The notes beneath the pieces are model-generated. The model did no database searches, had not been told where the DNA came from, and saw only the letters and a program-made list of their open reading frames with translations. Made by a program: the position numbers and the translations under genes. A DNA stretch of 21,715 nt from JAICLL01 sp035252155 (GTDB lineage: Bacteria > Planctomycetota > Planctomycetia > Pirellulales > JAICIG01): NCBI GenBank assembly GCA_035252155.1, contig DATFDL010000333.1:1-21715 (forward strand), in the 5' to 3' direction. Shown here piece after piece: positions 1 through 8,160 of the stretch. Position 1 is the first letter of the stretch. Every line of letters starts with the position of its first letter.

Positions 1-395
1 AATCGAGAAGTGCGGGTCCCAACCTTTGAGGTAAGCGCCGCGTTGTCTGCCGCGGGGGGGCTTGGTTCCATGCCTTCGCGGGCTGCGCGTCATCAGCAGA
101 CTCCCATCTTTTTTGTTGGGGGCCACCTTGGCCCGTTCAGCCCCGGACATAATCAAGTCCGACCGCAGGGCGGATTGTAGACCCGCGCCGGTCGAGCACC
201 AGGATCGCCGCAACGCAATGCGGCATCGCCCCGCTTACAACCGGTGATGTGCGCCGAAACCTTACACATAGGAAGCAGAATTTTTGGGAAAAACGGTCGT
301 CATATTCTTGCCACTCTCGAAGGCGCGTCCGATGTGAGCCGTTCATAGGGGGCGGAAGAGCGCGGCGTGGCACGAAAGCGTTTAGGGGGTGGAAG
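1..395. other. Left-edge stretch without a recognisable gene
   Basis: No reading frame here looks like a protein I recognise. The open frames are short, arginine- and proline-rich and lack plausible ribosome binding sites. The stretch lies just beyond the stop codon of the minus-strand WD40 kinase gene. I see no hairpin followed by a T run that would serve as that gene's terminator. Confidence 0.5.
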
Positions 396-3300
396 TTACT
401 CCGACCAGTCGAGGCCCAGTTCGGCGAGGCGGCGGCGGACCAGAGGGATGTCGCAGAGGGCGACCGTGCCGTCGGCGTTGCCCCACGCGACGTGTGTGCC
501 AGCAGCGTTGAATGAGGTCACGTAGGAAGAAGTGAGCGAATCGATGCCCAGCTTTAGCAACGGCACGCCGCGGCTGAGGTGATAGAGGTCATATCCGTAC
601 TGGCGGTGACCGCCCAGCGAAAGCTGTCCGCCTGGGCCGATCGCGCTGCCGGAACCGTTGGGCGAAACTCCGAGGAAATCGCCCGTGCGCGCGTCGAAGA
701 TCCTAGAATCCGGCATGGCGGCGCTCACGGTCGTGCCGAGCGGGTCGATGCACAAGGCCGCGGCATGCGGGTTTTCGTGTGCCGACTTGTGATCCCAGAG
801 CGGCTTAGCAGTCAAACCGTCAAACGCCGCCACGTGGCGGTGCGTGTCGCCCGGACCCAAGTAGCCGTCGACGACAAAAACTTGGCCGTCGCACGAAAAG
901 ACCAGCGCGTTCACGCGCCGGTCGAAGCCGTGAACGTCGGGCGCGATCGGCTGGCTAGGATCGTCGCCCAACAGGTCGTAGACGCGGCACACCAGGGGAT
1001 CGCCATCGCGGTTGCGGCGGTTGAATCCCAGGCCCGATTTGAATTCGGCCCTAACCAGAAGCAGGTTGCCCGAGTGGTGAAACGCCAACTGATCTTGCAA
1101 ACCCGGAGGAAGTGCCCATCGCCTCAGCTCATTACCGGTTTCGATGTCCCATAAACGCGCTGCGCCGCTGGTGGCGAAGGCAATTCGCCCGCCATCTGGG
1201 CTGACGGCGAAACCGGCGTTGTCGGCCGTCAGGCCCTTGGGGACTGCAAACGCGCGGCGCAAGCGGCCAGTCGCCGCGTCCCACACGGCTAATTGCCAAT
1301 CGCTCGAAATCGCGGCGATGTGCCGGCCGTCGCGCGAGAAACGAACTTGAATCACCGGCGCTCGCAGCCCGTGCAAGAGCTGCATGCCCCGGCTGTCGAG
1401 GATTTCATAGATCATCAGGCCAGCCGGACGCCCGTTCCCATCGTGCCCACAGACCGCCAGCCGTCGCCCGTCGGGCGAGAAGTCGAGTCCTACCAGGCTG
1501 TCGTCGGCGGCTAGTTCTAGCAGCGACTGCCCGGTGGCTACATTCCACAGGCGCACCTTTTGTCGGCCGCCGGTCGCCAGGATCGCGCTGTCGGGGCTGA
1601 ACGAGATGTGGCTCACATCCCAAGTCGTTCCACGGCAAAAGGTGCGCGCCTGCCCGACCGATAGGTCCCAAATCGTGACTTGCCCGCCGGCGTCGCTGGC
1701 CGCCAAGAGTAGCGGCCCTTCGGCAGTCTCGGTGGTTCCCGGACCGGGCCCGTTCCACAGATCGCGTCCGAAGGCCAGTGCTTCAATCGCTGAGCGGCCA
1801 ATGGAGAGCGCCGCCACGGGTTCGGGCTGGCCCATCGTCCAGATGCGAATGTGGCCGTCGTCGTTGCCCGCCGCCAATAGTCTGCCGCCAGGCGATATGG
1901 CAACTGCGCTGGCGGCAAAATCAACATCCAAGACATTTTTTCCCATACCAGTGTTCCACGCCCAAATCTTCGCATTGATATCGGACGATCTGGCGGCGAG
2001 GGCCACGGTGCTTGCGTCGCGGGCCAGCGCCAGCAGCGGCTCGGCGCGCTCATGGTCGGCGGCGAGAGGCTCGACCGCCGGCGCGACCAATTCGTGGACC
2101 AGGCGGTTCTGGTCCACGTCCCAAAGCACGATCGTCCGCGCGTCTTTGGCGACCGCCTGGATCGCTACGCCATCGCTCCGCCAGGCAACCGGTCCCTCAC
2201 CCGCCAGGCCCGACGACTTGTCGGTGTTTGCCAAGAGGTCCCAAATGCGGGCCTCGTGCGAGGCCGCGCCGCGCTTATCGGCGTCGCCGCCCAGCAAAAG
2301 TCGCTTACCGTCGGCGCTCCAGGCCGCCGTCGACACGCCGATCTCTTTGCGAAAATAACCGAGATGCGCATCAGGTCCGGCCAGTGCAGCCGCCGCCGGT
2401 TCGCGAAGGTCGTCGCCGGGCTTGAGATCGTTGGCTCGGGCCACCAGGTCCCAAGCCTCTTGTGACCAGCCGGCGGAGTGCGGATTTTTGCGGAGGGCGA
2501 GTTGCTGTTGGAGCAGATCTCGCCGCTGAAGGCTGGTGATGTAGGTTCGTGAAGCGATCAACAGCGCCGCGACCGACAAAATGCTGACGGCGATGGCGCC
2601 CGCCCAACCCTTGTTACGCCGCGACCAGAGCAGGGCGCGGCGGGGCGCCCGCGCGGGACGTGCGGCCGTCGGTTCGCGGCGCAGCCAGCGGCGCAGGTCG
2701 TCGGCGAATTCGCCTGCCGTCTGATAGCGCTGAACGGGCGCTTTCCGCAGCGCTTTGCGGCAGATCGCGGCCAGATCGTGGGGAGCGTTGGCGATCAATC
2801 GCCGCGGCAAGGTGGGTTCGGCACTCTCGATGGCCTGGTAGACTTCTGGTTGCGTCGCGCCGGGAAAGGCCTTTTGCAACGTCAGCAGTTCGTAGAGCGT
2901 TACGCCCAACCCCCAAACATCGGTGCGAACGTCGGCACGGCCTTTGAGCTGTTCGGGCGCCATGTAGTGAAGAGTGCCGACAAAGCCGCTGGCGGCGGTA
3001 TCGGGCAGCGCGCCAGTCTCCGCCGGCCGTTCGCGCGAGGCGTGCAGGTATCCAGCCAATCCGAAGTCGATCAGCCAGCAGTGTCCCTGCGCATCGACCA
3101 TGATATTCGAGGGCTTCATGTCGCGGTGCAGTACATGCGCTTGATGCGCGTGGTCCAGCGCGTCGGCGGCCTCGGCCATGACGGTGGCTACCGAGCGATA
3201 ATACTCGAGCGACAATTTGCGGCGCCGCGAGAGCGGCGTGCCCGTAGCCGGCGCCGACGTGCTCTTGATCCGTAGAGTCTCGTCATCGACGAAGCCGGCC

Positions 3301-3941
3301 GCGCGCGGCGTGGCGGCATCACAGGTCGTCGCCAAGGAATCGCCGGTGGCTCGGGGCCCGGCGGCTTCGTGGCCGACGGCCATAACCACCAGTTCTCCGA
3401 TGCTGGGCGCGCTGGCCGAAGAATCGCCCTCGCTCAGCTCCGACACCAAACGCACCAACCGGTGCAGCGGGGCGCCGTCGATATAGGGCATGGCAAAGTA
3501 TTGCAAGCCTGCTTCTTCGCCCGCCGTGTGAATGGGCACGATGTGCGTATGGTGGAGCTTGGCCAGCACGCGCTGCTCGCGGAGAAATCGCTCGCGCCAC
3601 CGAGGTTCGACCTGGCCGCGGCGGACGGTCTTAATGGCCACCCGCCGGTTCAGCTTGTGTTGAATCGCTTCGTAAACTTCGCCCATGCCCCCGCTGGCGA
3701 TGCGCCGCAGCAGAAAGAATTCGCCCAGGTGTCGCGGGATGGGCGCGTCGTCAGCCGCGGGCGCCCGCAGCCGCCGCTGCATGGCCGCCAGCGAATGCAG
3801 CTCTTGCGCGAGCGGCGGATAGCGGCGCGCGTAGTCGGACAACACGGCCTCGCCGTCGCGGTCCAGATCGGCCAAGAACTGGGCCAGCACGGCTTCATCC
3901 GGCTGCGGATCCGACTTGAACGTGAGCGACGCTTCCGCCAT
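396..3941 (-). CDS. Ser/Thr protein kinase with transmembrane segment and C-terminal WD40 repeats
   Basis: Predicted membrane-bound Hanks-type kinase. Numbering from the ATG at 3941 (1181 aa), it has an acidic N-terminal region, a glycine-rich loop SGGMGEV near residue 83, the ATP-binding lysine of VAIK (K104), the catalytic HRDMKPSN at 272-279 and DFG at 292-294, so all key kinase residues are present. An unusual low-complexity insert of about 80 residues sits near the hinge (about 165-240). A single hydrophobic helix at about 446-466 is followed by a long region with repeated WD-type strands (for example IWDLL, LWDVD, IWDLS, LWNVA, VWDAA, LWDIE), probably forming one or more WD40 propellers outside the cytoplasm. 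It lies downstream of the ECF sigma gene on the same strand, a pairing common in planctomycetes, so it may regulate that sigma factor by phosphorylation (inference). A TTG at 3962 in the same frame could add 7 residues; neither start has a clear Shine-Dalgarno sequence. Confidence 0.9.
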   Translation of the reverse strand: MAEASLTFKSDPQPDEAVLAQFLADLDRDGEAVLSDYARRYPPLAQELHSLAAMQRRLRAPAADDAPIPRHLGEFFLLRRIASGGMGEVYEAIQHKLNRRVAIKTVRRGQVEPRWRERFLREQRVLAKLHHTHIVPIHTAGEEAGLQYFAMPYIDGAPLHRLVRLVSELSEGDSSASAPSIGELVVMAVGHEAAGPRATGDSLATTCDAATPRAAGFVDDETLRIKSTSAPATGTPLSRRRKLSLEYYRSVATVMAEAADALDHAHQAHVLHRDMKPSNIMVDAQGHCWLIDFGLAGYLHASRERPAETGALPDTAASGFVGTLHYMAPEQLKGRADVRTDVWGLGVTLYELLTLQKAFPGATQPEVYQAIESAEPTLPRRLIANAPHDLAAICRKALRKAPVQRYQTAGEFADDLRRWLRREPTAARPARAPRRALLWSRRNKGWAGAIAVSILSVAALLIASRTYITSLQRRDLLQQQLALRKNPHSAGWSQEAWDLVARANDLKPGDDLREPAAAALAGPDAHLGYFRKEIGVSTAAWSADGKRLLLGGDADKRGAASHEARIWDLLANTDKSSGLAGEGPVAWRSDGVAIQAVAKDARTIVLWDVDQNRLVHELVAPAVEPLAADHERAEPLLALARDASTVALAARSSDINAKIWAWNTGMGKNVLDVDFAASAVAISPGGRLLAAGNDDGHIRIWTMGQPEPVAALSIGRSAIEALAFGRDLWNGPGPGTTETAEGPLLLAASDAGGQVTIWDLSVGQARTFCRGTTWDVSHISFSPDSAILATGGRQKVRLWNVATGQSLLELAADDSLVGLDFSPDGRRLAVCGHDGNGRPAGLMIYEILDSRGMQLLHGLRAPVIQVRFSRDGRHIAAISSDWQLAVWDAATGRLRRAFAVPKGLTADNAGFAVSPDGGRIAFATSGAARLWDIETGNELRRWALPPGLQDQLAFHHSGNLLLVRAEFKSGLGFNRRNRDGDPLVCRVYDLLGDDPSQPIAPDVHGFDRRVNALVFSCDGQVFVVDGYLGPGDTHRHVAAFDGLTAKPLWDHKSAHENPHAAALCIDPLGTTVSAAMPDSRIFDARTGDFLGVSPNGSGSAIGPGGQLSLGGHRQYGYDLYHLSRGVPLLKLGIDSLTSSYVTSFNAAGTHVAWGNADGTVALCDIPLVRRRLAELGLDWSE

Positions 3942-4055
3942 GGAACGGTTCACCGGCGCCAAACTGCGATGAACCAGTGTAGCGGAAAAAACTCGGATTC
4001 ACAGTAATTCGCGTGCAAGACCGGTAGTCCACGCGGCCGGGAATGCGACATCCGT

Positions 4056-4210
4056 CGCCGTTGTGGCACAGCCGCCCTGGGCTGTGCGGTGTTCGCCGTT
4101 GTGGCACAGCCGCCCTCGGCTGTGCGTCGTCGCCGTTGTGGCACAGCCGCCCTCGGCTGTGCGTGGTCGCCGAAGGCGACCGCGAGACAGCCGAGGGCGG
4201 CTGTCCCACA
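4056..4210. repeat. Three tandem hairpin repeats plus one inverted copy
   Basis: Three direct copies, starting at 4056, 4094 and 4131 (periods 38 and 37 nt), share the core GTTGTGGCACAGCCGCCC. Copies 2 and 3 each fold as a perfect 9-bp hairpin (GCACAGCCG / CGGCTGTGC with a 4-nt loop). Copy 1 has an 8-bp stem. An inverted, slightly different copy (GACAGCCG AGGG CGGCTGTC) lies at about 4186-4205, and a 7-bp hairpin GGTCGCC GAA GGCGACC (4165-4181) lies between. The array sits in the 344-nt spacer between the sigma factor and kinase genes, both transcribed from the minus strand, so it would be in any shared transcript. The rest of the spacer shows nothing recognisable. Confidence 0.85.
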
Positions 4211-4306
4211 TGGCCGCATTCACACTCGCGTTGAGTATAGTTGCCGGGAAGCTTACGCCTCTTGCTTGCCTTGGCCGAACCCGAAAAATCAAAGTTGACT
4301 GGAGCA

Positions 4307-4906
4307 CTAGCCCGATGAGCCGTGCAGTTCGTGCCAGACGTCCTTAAGCCGCCGTAAAGCCCGAAGGTAGCGAACGTTGGCGGCTGTTTCTTTAATGTCC
4401 AGAATGGCCGCCGCTTCGCGAAACGTCAGGTCGTCGTGATGTCGCATCAGCAGAATCTCGCGATCGACGGGGCGAAGCGCGTCGAGCGCCTGTTGCATCT
4501 GTTCTTGAAGCTCGCGCGCGTCGGCGGCGTGGCCAGGGCTTTCGACCGCGCTAACCAGCCCCAAGCCAAGCTGCACGGATGACCGCACAGGCCAGGTCAT
4601 CTCGCGTTCGGGCGAGCGACAAGCGCGGTTCTGCCTGCGCCAGGTTTCGATCAGCGTGTCGAGCGTCACGCGATAGAGCCAGGCATAGGGCGTGAGCGAC
4701 GCCTGGGCCTTGAACCGGGGCCATTTGCGCTGGGCTTCGAGGAACGCCTCGCTAAGCACGTCCTCTGGGTCGAGACGCGACGACAGCGAGGGGCTAATCC
4801 GCCGCTGGATCATTGCCAGCAGCTTCGCACGATGATCTTGCCACACCGCCGCGAGGGCGGCCATCTCGCCCAGGGAAGACGGTGGATTGAGATCGTCGCT
4901 TGTCAT
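4307..4906 (-). CDS. ECF-type RNA polymerase sigma factor
   Basis: 199-residue sigma-70 family protein with the short two-domain layout of extracytoplasmic-function sigma factors. The region-2 helix lies at about 35-75 (DPEDVLSEAFLEAQRKWPRF, then a YAWLYRVTLDTLIETWRRQ helix for core binding and -10 melting). Region 4 lies at about 140-195 (LRPVDREILLMRHHDDLTF, then a helix-turn-helix AAILDIKETAANVRYLRAL for -35 recognition). No anti-sigma factor gene is adjacent. Instead a giant transmembrane kinase gene follows downstream on the same strand, which fits planctomycetal ECF groups thought to be controlled by Ser/Thr kinases (inference). The start is the ATG at 4906, 78 nt after the accD stop codon. 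No promoter is obvious to me in that gap, so it may be read from accD. Confidence 0.9.
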   Translation of the reverse strand: MTSDDLNPPSSLGEMAALAAVWQDHRAKLLAMIQRRISPSLSSRLDPEDVLSEAFLEAQRKWPRFKAQASLTPYAWLYRVTLDTLIETWRRQNRACRSPEREMTWPVRSSVQLGLGLVSAVESPGHAADARELQEQMQQALDALRPVDREILLMRHHDDLTFREAAAILDIKETAANVRYLRALRRLKDVWHELHGSSG

Positions 4907-4984
4907 CGGCGACCGGTTCGATGCGGCTAGAGGGAGCCCCTAGAACTAACCGGTGCCCAATATGATAACGCCAACAAGCGATCG

Positions 4985-5833
4985 TTATTTGCCGCAATAG
5001 TCGATGACGCGGGCGATCTCGCTTTTCAGATCCTGGCGACGGACGATGCGGTCGATGAAGCCGTGCTCCAGCAAGAACTCGCTGGTTTGAAAACCCTTGG
5101 GCAACTCCGTGCCGATCGTGGCTTTGATGGTGCGCGGACCGGCAAAACCGATCAGGGCCTTCGGCTCGGCGATAACCACGTCGCCCAACAGAGCGAAACT
5201 GGCCGCCACCCCGCCCATGGTCGGATTGGTGAGCACCGAGATATAAAGGCCACCGGCCCGATCGTATCGTGCCAGCGCGGCCGAAACCTTGGCCATTTGC
5301 ATGAGCGACAAGATACCTTCATGCATGCGGGCGCCGCCGCCCGAGCCGCTCACGATCATCAACGGCAGTTGCTGCTCGGTGGCCCGCTCGACAAGGCGGG
5401 CCAGCTTTTCGCCCACGACCGAACCCATGCTGCCCATGATGAACGCCGAATCGGTCACGCCAAAGGCCACCCGGCGGGCGCGGATCATGCCGCTGCCGGT
5501 TACCGCGGCGTCACGCAGACCGGTGCGGGCCTGCTCGGCCTTGAGCCGCTCGGCATACGGTTTTTTGTCGGCAAATTGGAGTGGATCGGTCGGCTCGAGG
5601 TGCGCATCCCACTCTTCAAATGTGCCGTCGTCGAGCAATTGCCGAATCCGCTCTTGAGCCGAGACATACCAGTGGTAATCGCACTCGGGACAAACGCCCA
5701 ACCGCTTTTCGGCCTCCTGCCGAAAGATCATCCCCTGGCAGCCCGGACACCGCCGCCACAGCCCTTCGGGCACGCCACGCTTGGGGCGCCGAGTCATCGC
5801 TGCGGGAGCCTCGGGTTTATCGGTGGTTGCCAT
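4985..5833 (-). CDS. accD: Acetyl-CoA carboxylase carboxyltransferase, beta subunit
   Basis: 282 residues, close to the usual length (E. coli has 304). With AccA it moves the carboxyl group from carboxybiotin to acetyl-CoA to make malonyl-CoA for fatty acid synthesis, in the cytoplasm. The N-terminal four-cysteine zinc finger is intact (C29, C32, C48, C51). The crotonase-fold core contains the conserved VSGSGGGARMHEGILSLMQM segment and the GGVAASFALLGD region lining the active site. No accA is seen in the window. The gene starts 5 nt after the phosphatase-like gene on the same strand and is probably cotranscribed with it and with rpe. Confidence 0.96.
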   Translation of the reverse strand: MATTDKPEAPAAMTRRPKRGVPEGLWRRCPGCQGMIFRQEAEKRLGVCPECDYHWYVSAQERIRQLLDDGTFEEWDAHLEPTDPLQFADKKPYAERLKAEQARTGLRDAAVTGSGMIRARRVAFGVTDSAFIMGSMGSVVGEKLARLVERATEQQLPLMIVSGSGGGARMHEGILSLMQMAKVSAALARYDRAGGLYISVLTNPTMGGVAASFALLGDVVIAEPKALIGFAGPRTIKATIGTELPKGFQTSEFLLEHGFIDRIVRRQDLKSEIARVIDYCGK

Positions 5834-5838
5834 TTGGA

Positions 5839-6420
5839 TTACCCGCTATGGGCCAGGCTGCGCGGCTCGACATCGATGGCCTCCCAGGTGCCGTGCTCGG
5901 CCCCCGCACGCCAGAGATCGCCCACTTCGGTTTGCTCCAACAGAGCCCGCACAAGGCTGGCCAGCGGCTCGGGCACAACCAAGCCAATTACCCCCTCTTT
6001 ATGTTTTTTGAACAGCTTGACGAGCACGGCCCGCACGCGTTTCTGGGCGTCGCCCAGCATTTCTCCCCCCGGCGGGCAGACGCTGGCCGGCTGTTCTTGC
6101 CATTGCCGATAGACCTTTGGCTGTTTGCGCTTGACCTCTTCCACCAGCATGCCTTGCCACAATCCGTGGTCAAGGTTCTGCATGTTTTCCAGGCGTTTGT
6201 TTTTGACCCCCAGTTCGGCGGCCACGGCGGAAGCCGTCTGCAGAGCGTGCTCGCAATCCGACGTGTAAAGCAGCTCGATGCCCGTCTCTTGCAGCTCGGC
6301 GGCGATCCGGCTGGCCTCGCCGGCGCCCTCTTCACTAAGCGGCACGTCCAATACCCCTTGGATGCGCCCCTGGCGGTCGTATTCGGTAGCGCCGGGACGA
6401 ATGAGAACGATGCGAACCAT
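5839..6420 (-). CDS. Histidine-phosphatase-fold protein lacking both catalytic histidines
   Basis: 193 residues with the fold signature of the histidine phosphatase (phosphoglycerate mutase-like) family: a start LIRPGATEYDRQGRIQG, then LDVPLSEEG, then YTSDCEHALQTASAVA and NLDHGLWQG. The family's RHG motif, whose histidine becomes phosphorylated, reads RPG here. The second histidine, normally in an SHG motif, is replaced in GLVVPEPLAS near residue 148. The arginine usually found in the SDxxRAxQTA motif is a histidine (CEHALQTA). The codon for the first substitution is clearly CCC. Family knowledge predicts no classical phosphatase activity, so a binding or regulatory role is likelier (inference). 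It sits 12 nt after rpe and 5 nt before accD. The GAGGAGG in the last codons of rpe is a possible but distant (16 nt) ribosome binding site. Confidence 0.85.
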   Translation of the reverse strand: MVRIVLIRPGATEYDRQGRIQGVLDVPLSEEGAGEASRIAAELQETGIELLYTSDCEHALQTASAVAAELGVKNKRLENMQNLDHGLWQGMLVEEVKRKQPKVYRQWQEQPASVCPPGGEMLGDAQKRVRAVLVKLFKKHKEGVIGLVVPEPLASLVRALLEQTEVGDLWRAGAEHGTWEAIDVEPRSLAHSG

Positions 6421-6432
6421 CGACTGAGCTTG

Positions 6433-7131
6433 TCAACCTCCTCGGTTTCGGTGGGCCAGCGCGGTCAACTTCTCGAGCGCGGCCTGATAATCGTGATGTT
6501 TGAAAATGCCCGACCCAATCACCAGCAGTTGCGCCCCGGCGGCCACACCTTCTGTCAACGTGGCTTCGTTTACCCCCCCGTCGATTTCCAGCAGCAGCTC
6601 AGGGCGGGCCATCCGCCGCAAAGCACGCAGTTTGTCCAGGGCAACGCGGTCGAACTCCTGTCCGCCAAAACCCGGCATAACGCTCATCACCAGCACCTGG
6701 TCGCAGACGTCCAGGCAATCGCGGATGGCGTCGACCGGCGTAGGGGGATTAATGGCCAGACCAGCCACGGCACCCAGACCACGGATCGTTTCTAAGATCG
6801 GTCGGGGATTTTCAACTGCCTCGGCATGAACAATTAGCGACGAGGCGCCCGCCTTAAAATAGCGCTCGATATAGTCGCCGGGGTTGGAGATCATCAGATG
6901 GGCTTCGAGCGGCAGCCGCGTCATCCCGGCAAACGCTTCGACCAATGTCAGCCCGTAGCTGAGGTTTGGCACAAAGTGGCCGTCCATCACGTCGAGGTGC
7001 AGCACGCGGGTGCCGGCGGCCCCCAACCGGTCGACCTCGTCCTTCAGATGCCCGAAGTCGCACATGAGCATCGAGGGATAAACCGCGGGAATTGCGGTTC
7101 GCAGATCGGCGAGATAGTCGCGGCGTGACAT
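6433..7131 (-). CDS. rpe: Ribulose-phosphate 3-epimerase
   Basis: 232-residue TIM-barrel enzyme that interconverts D-ribulose 5-phosphate and D-xylulose 5-phosphate in the pentose phosphate pathway. The family motifs are in order: PSMLMCDFGHL near the N-terminus, the metal- and proton-transfer segment LHLDVMDGHFVPN, LEAHLMI with the metal-binding histidine, VMSVMPGFGGQ, and the catalytic/phosphate-binding EIDGGV and GSGIF. A cysteine-aspartate pair (MCD) stands where many homologues have SAD. The gene is the first of the tight rpe / phosphatase-like / accD group. Upstream of the ATG at 7131 is a 348-nt divergent spacer holding an inverted repeat of heptamers. Confidence 0.96.
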   Translation of the reverse strand: MSRRDYLADLRTAIPAVYPSMLMCDFGHLKDEVDRLGAAGTRVLHLDVMDGHFVPNLSYGLTLVEAFAGMTRLPLEAHLMISNPGDYIERYFKAGASSLIVHAEAVENPRPILETIRGLGAVAGLAINPPTPVDAIRDCLDVCDQVLVMSVMPGFGGQEFDRVALDKLRALRRMARPELLLEIDGGVNEATLTEGVAAGAQLLVIGSGIFKHHDYQAALEKLTALAHRNRGG

Positions 7132-7253
7132 GGCGGCAAAGGCGAGACTTTAGCCGGATATTGTAGCAAGTGGGGTGTCGGCAGTCTGCGCGGGTCGAGA
7201 GGGCGTCCGCCGCCGCCCCCCGAATGGAGGCGTCGACCAGCCGTGGCGATTGA

Positions 7254-7371
7254 GGGTTCAGGGTTCAGGGTTCAGGGTTCAGCATTCCATTCGGCCACTG
7301 CGGGAACGGATTCCGTGCCGTATCGCCGGGCGCCAGCCCGTCCTGAACCCTGAACCCTGAATCCTGAATCC
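7254..7371. repeat. Inverted repeat built from GGGTTCA heptamers
   Basis: Four perfect GGGTTCA heptamers (7254-7281) face two TGAACCC and two TGAATCC heptamers (7344-7371) across a 62-nt centre. The two 28-nt arms are complementary except for two positions that would be G-T wobbles in single-stranded form. The element fills part of the 348-nt spacer between the divergent rpe (minus) and the small membrane protein gene (plus). The centre holds the short palindrome ACGGATTCCGT. The rest of the spacer shows nothing I can name. Confidence 0.85.
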
Positions 7372-7478
7372 TTCGTCTGCTGGACTATCTGGCACGATCC
7401 GCGCATAATAGCCAAAGTGAGGGAGACTGGCAGTTCGGTCGGTGGGTCGGAGTCGGGCGGCTCGCAGGGGATGCGTAC

Positions 7479-7757
7479 ATGGGCGAGTGGCTGCGCGGAA
7501 CCTTTTTGCAAACCGCCCAGGCCCAAGTGGTGATTTGGTTGGCGGTTTGTGCGGCGCTGGTGGCGGTGGGGATTTACCTCGTGGCGAAGCTGCGCCAAGG
7601 CTTTTCGGAAAACGGGCCTGGCTCGCACCATCTCATGACGAATTTTCGTGAATTGCACTCCCAGGGTGAGCTAAGCGACGACGAATACCGAACTATAAAA
7701 GCGATGCTGGCGGCGCGCTTGCAGCAAGAGTTAAAGGATAAGGGCGAAGAGGGTTAA
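7479..7757 (+). CDS. Small single-pass membrane protein with SHOCT-like C-terminus
   Basis: 92 residues. A hydrophobic helix spans about residues 16-36 (VVIWLAVCAALVAVGIYLVA). A charged C-terminal part follows, with the layout of a short helical oligomerisation domain: MTNFRELHSQGELSDDEYR, then TIKAMLAARLQQELK. The 'G-E-L-S-D-x-E-Y-x-x-I-K' pattern resembles the SHOCT motif (short C-terminal domain, usually on membrane proteins). Function is unknown. The ATG at 7479 has a ribosome binding site AGGGGA 7 nt upstream. A good intrinsic terminator follows the stop codon, so it appears to be a single-gene unit. Confidence 0.75.
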   Translation: MGEWLRGTFLQTAQAQVVIWLAVCAALVAVGIYLVAKLRQGFSENGPGSHHLMTNFRELHSQGELSDDEYRTIKAMLAARLQQELKDKGEEG

Positions 7758-7781
7758 GACATCTGCTCTCACGCCGTAACG

Positions 7782-7802
7782 CCGAACGATTCGTTCGGTT
7801 TT
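7782..7802 (+). terminator. Intrinsic terminator of the small membrane protein gene
   Basis: A perfect 7-bp stem CCGAACG / CGTTCGG with a 3-nt loop is followed at once by TTTT, 24 nt after the stop codon of the 92-residue gene. The layout is that of a rho-independent terminator, though the T run is short. Confidence 0.65.
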
Positions 7803-7910
7803 GACGGCCCGGGCAATGATCGGCCGTGAATTTCTTCGCCCGGCGGTCAAACAGCAAGCGCCGGCATCGCGTATGGAACATGCGGTAGAGAGCCGCAACA
7901 ACTAGGGACG

Positions 7911-7996
7911 ACGAAAAACAACTTCGACCCTCAAATCCCTCTTCCTCCGGGAGAGACTAGGTGAGGGCCGACAAAACTGCCGAAGTTGTTTTTCGT
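7911..7996. repeat. 86-nt hierarchical palindrome upstream of clpX
   Basis: Perfect 16-bp outer arms (ACGAAAAACAACTTCG at 7911-7926 and its reverse complement at 7981-7996) enclose a second palindrome: CCCTCA...TGAGGG around an inner CTCTTCC / GGGAGAG stem. The inner part is related to the GGGAGAGGG hairpin inside the RHS gene at 20637-20675, so it probably belongs to a dispersed repeat family. It ends 164 nt before the clpX start codon. The rest of the 7758-8160 spacer, apart from the terminator at 7782, shows nothing recognisable; clpX promoter elements are not clear to me. Confidence 0.85.
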
Positions 7997-8160
7997 TTCC
8001 AACACTGGGTCGTGACTTGCTCGAAGCAATTGCGGACAGGGATGCCCCCCGGGCCAAAAAGACAGCGTGACACTGGCCACTCGAGCGACAACTTTGGGTT
8101 TCTGCCACACAACGCTTGCCCGTCGTGGGCGTGCGGCGGTGGCCAGCGAAAGGAGCTAGC

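Noticed and set aside
1534..2358. 274-codon plus-strand open frame
   Set aside because: Antisense to the WD40 region of the kinase, with Ser/Ala/Arg-rich shadow composition.
4056..4167. Possible CRISPR array
   Set aside because: The repeat unit is nearly the whole 37-38 nt period, leaving no variable spacers, and one copy is inverted. No cas genes are nearby.
5581..6795. 404-codon plus-strand open frame
   Set aside because: It runs antisense across accD, the phosphatase-like gene and rpe, has no recognisable domain, and is explained by high GC and codon bias of the real genes.
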